A stretch of 64,000 nucleotides of DNA, from contig CATKHK010000072.1 in assembly GCA_949751835.1 (NCBI GenBank), positions 62,001-126,000 of the forward strand, in the 5' to 3' direction. The notes beneath the pieces were generated by a model that searched no databases, was not told the origin of the DNA, and saw only the letters and a list, made by a program, of their open reading frames with translations. Source of the stretch: Blepharisma japonicum (taxonomy: Eukaryota; Ciliophora; Heterotrichea; Heterotrichida; Blepharismidae). Of the stretch, positions 62,730 through 64,000 are shown piece after piece. Numbering within the stretch: the first letter of the stretch is position 1; each line of letters starts with the position of its first letter. The position numbers and the translations under genes are program-made.

Positions 62730-64000
62730 ATGGAAAAGAATCTATTTGCCATATGCAGGAAAGAACCAATTGAAGATGACAGTGGAGAAATCCTTTCAGA
62801 TAAGACAGCATTATATACATTATGCTTAGAAAATCTTGTGCTTACTTCAGTACCAGCAACTATCTTTATAATTATGGCAATTTCTCGATTTTGTCCTCTT
62901 ATGGCTCAATTTCCAACTCCAAAGTACAGTAAACTCACAAAAAAATCGCAATTTATCCTAACCCTATGCTTATTCCTTTCAATTTATCCTATCATTCAAC
63001 TTGCTGCTTTAATCACAAATAAGCATTCTGGAGGTATTACCGTATATTATGCTATTACTGAATCTTTAGCATGATTTTTAAGTGGATCCGTAGTTTTTAT
63101 CGAAGAAATAAAAGGCCTCCCAAGATCATGAATGCTTTACAGCTACTGAGGAATTTCATTTATTTCATCGCTATTAAAATCCCTTACAAGAATTTATGTG
63201 CTATTTAACGATGAGTTTATATGCTGGAGCTGATTTTTCCATTTAATTGAAAGTTTTTGCATAGCTACAATATTTTTATTAGCTCTCCCTGAAGTTCGCA
63301 ATAGAACACATACAGTTACATTTGCACAAAATACACAAATGATCCCCTTTTTTCCAAAACTGCTTATTATTTGGCTTATGGTAAATGGGCAGCTTCTTTA
63401 TGGATTGGCAGTTTTAATTTTACCATCATACGCATCAGAGCTTGATGCGTCTCCTACATGAATTGGCTTAATTTTTGGAGCCTATGCAGCATCTATCTTA
63501 TTTTCATCTCCATTTTTTGCTAAGCTTTCTGTAAAATTAACATAGGAAATATTTGGAAGAGTAAAAATAATTGTATTAGGAAGTTTCACCCTCAGTTTTG
63601 CAACTCTTCTTTTTGCATTTTCTGATTCAATTTGGATGCTTATTTTCTCAAGAATACTTCAGGGTGTTGCAGCAGCTGCGAATTTTACTCCAGCTCTTGC
63701 ATTGATTACTGATATTTCACCTTCACATAAGCTTGGCGAGGTTTTAGGAGAAATTACAGGATGAAGTGGGCTGGGTATGCTTATAGGTCCTCCTTTAGGA
63801 GGAATTTTATATCATATTGGAGGATATTCATTCCCATTCATTATAGGATCTGCATTTACCTTCATTCAGGCTGTGACTGTTTTTGTGTTTTTAAAAGATA
63901 CGGAGAAAAAAAAAGAAAATACTGCAGGAAAATTAAGCTTATTTAGAGGGGAATTTATAGAAATTATTGGAGTAATTATAATTGGATCTGGAAGCTTAAC
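62730..64000 (+). CDS. MFS transporter with N-terminal TMD0-like domain (1 intron; cut by right edge)
   Basis: Exons are 62730-63530 and 63546 to beyond 64000 (418 residues visible). About residues 1-195 contain five predicted TM helices and read like TMD0 of ABCC transporters (AISRFCPLMAQF; then ITESLAWFLSGSVVFIEEIK, GLPRSWMLYSYWGISFISSL). From about 206 a major-facilitator fold begins (LLIIWLMVNGQLLYGLAVLI, motif-A-like AKLSEIFGRVK, IFSRILQGVAAAANFTPALA, GLGMLIGPPLGGILYHIGGY), most similar to the SLC18/vesicular-amine type. Six UGA-Trp codons lie in the visible part, several in the TMD0-like region at family-conserved Trp positions. The intron sits inside MFS motif A. The fusion is unusual; the substrate is unknown. 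Confidence 0.85.
63531..63545 (+). other. Spliceosomal intron, 15 nt
   Basis: GTAAAATTAACATAG, phase 0, in-frame TAG. It interrupts MFS motif A (AKLS/EIFGRVK) and is identical to the intron at 37680-37694. Confidence 0.95.

Noticed and set aside
37680-63545. Two unrelated genes carry the identical 15-nt intron GTAAAATTAACATAG (37680 and 63531)
   Set aside because: With the donor, A10 and TAG fixed and an AT-biased middle, only about seven positions are free. Among 13 introns a match by chance is not surprising, and flanking exons share no similarity. Not evidence of intron transposition.
1-64000. tRNA or rRNA genes, CRISPR arrays, bacterial-style operons and terminators
   Set aside because: No GTTCRANNC-type B box in a plausible tRNA context, no rRNA-like sequence, no regularly spaced repeats. 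Bacterial signals do not apply to this eukaryotic DNA.

Overview
The window is gene-dense, AT-rich nuclear DNA from a ciliate, most likely the macronuclear genome of a heterotrich close to Blepharisma. Two features of the sequence support this. (1) UGA is read as tryptophan. Dozens of conserved proteins are interrupted by TGA exactly where Trp is expected (first Trp of the MYB repeat at 11496, U2AF35 at 4257-4259, SPT4, the mitochondrial carrier, PP4R3, a Kelch protein with seven), and every gene ends in TAA or TAG. (2) Introns are tiny: I place 13, of which 12 are exactly 15 nt (GTRAG...NAG, all with A at position 10) and one is 17 nt. Annotation under the standard code splits most genes here at internal TGA codons. 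The coordinates below are for genes rejoined under UGA=Trp with these introns removed. The species is inferred, not proven.

Layout. 1-1.6 kb: a TPR gene cut by the left edge, an unassigned compositionally distinct segment, and a decayed tandem TPR copy. 2-9.8 kb: CK1 kinase, the U2AF35 splicing factor with a FAM241-like gene 2 bp behind it, three coiled-coil genes, a zinc-finger/LRR protein, an ankyrin protein. 9.8-16.8 kb: secreted protein, two-repeat MYB factor, four-TM protein, lipidated ARM-like protein, BTB-BACK-discoidin protein. 16.9-24.1 kb: EXD1-like protein and DHHC palmitoyltransferase in a 10-bp divergent pair, PKA regulatory subunit, three unknowns, PTH2, mitochondrial carrier, MAPR haem protein. 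24.3-33.9 kb: PP4R3, EF-hand/C2 membrane protein, uridine kinase, PDE6D, CaaX dual-specificity phosphatase, EDC4, TSNAXIP1-like. 34.3-48.6 kb: long ciliary-type coiled-coil proteins, a UBA-PD-(D/E)XK fusion, arrestin-like protein, 14-3-3, a putative A-kinase anchor. 49-64 kb: pseudokinase/UBR-like/SPRY protein, Kelch protein, SPT4, unknowns, NT-C2 CaaX protein, NEK kinase, and a TMD0-like/MFS fusion running off the right edge.

Functional themes. Many genes fit a large ciliated cell: NEK and CK1 kinases, a PKA regulatory subunit with docking domain plus a candidate anchor, EF-hand and coiled-coil proteins, and PDE6D, a chaperone for prenylated proteins, together with three proteins ending in CaaX motifs. 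Housekeeping RNA functions (U2AF35, SPT4, EDC4, PTH2) are interspersed. Intergenic gaps are often 2-100 bp, and neighbours on either strand share very little sequence for promoters. No tRNA, rRNA, CRISPR array, recognisable transposase or telomere was found.

Most unusual items: the UBA-PDDEXK_9-like fusion (39400-40152), the ABCC-TMD0-like domain in front of an MFS transporter (62730-64000), the prenylated pseudokinase/UBR/SPRY protein (49092-51698), and the absence of phase-1 introns.
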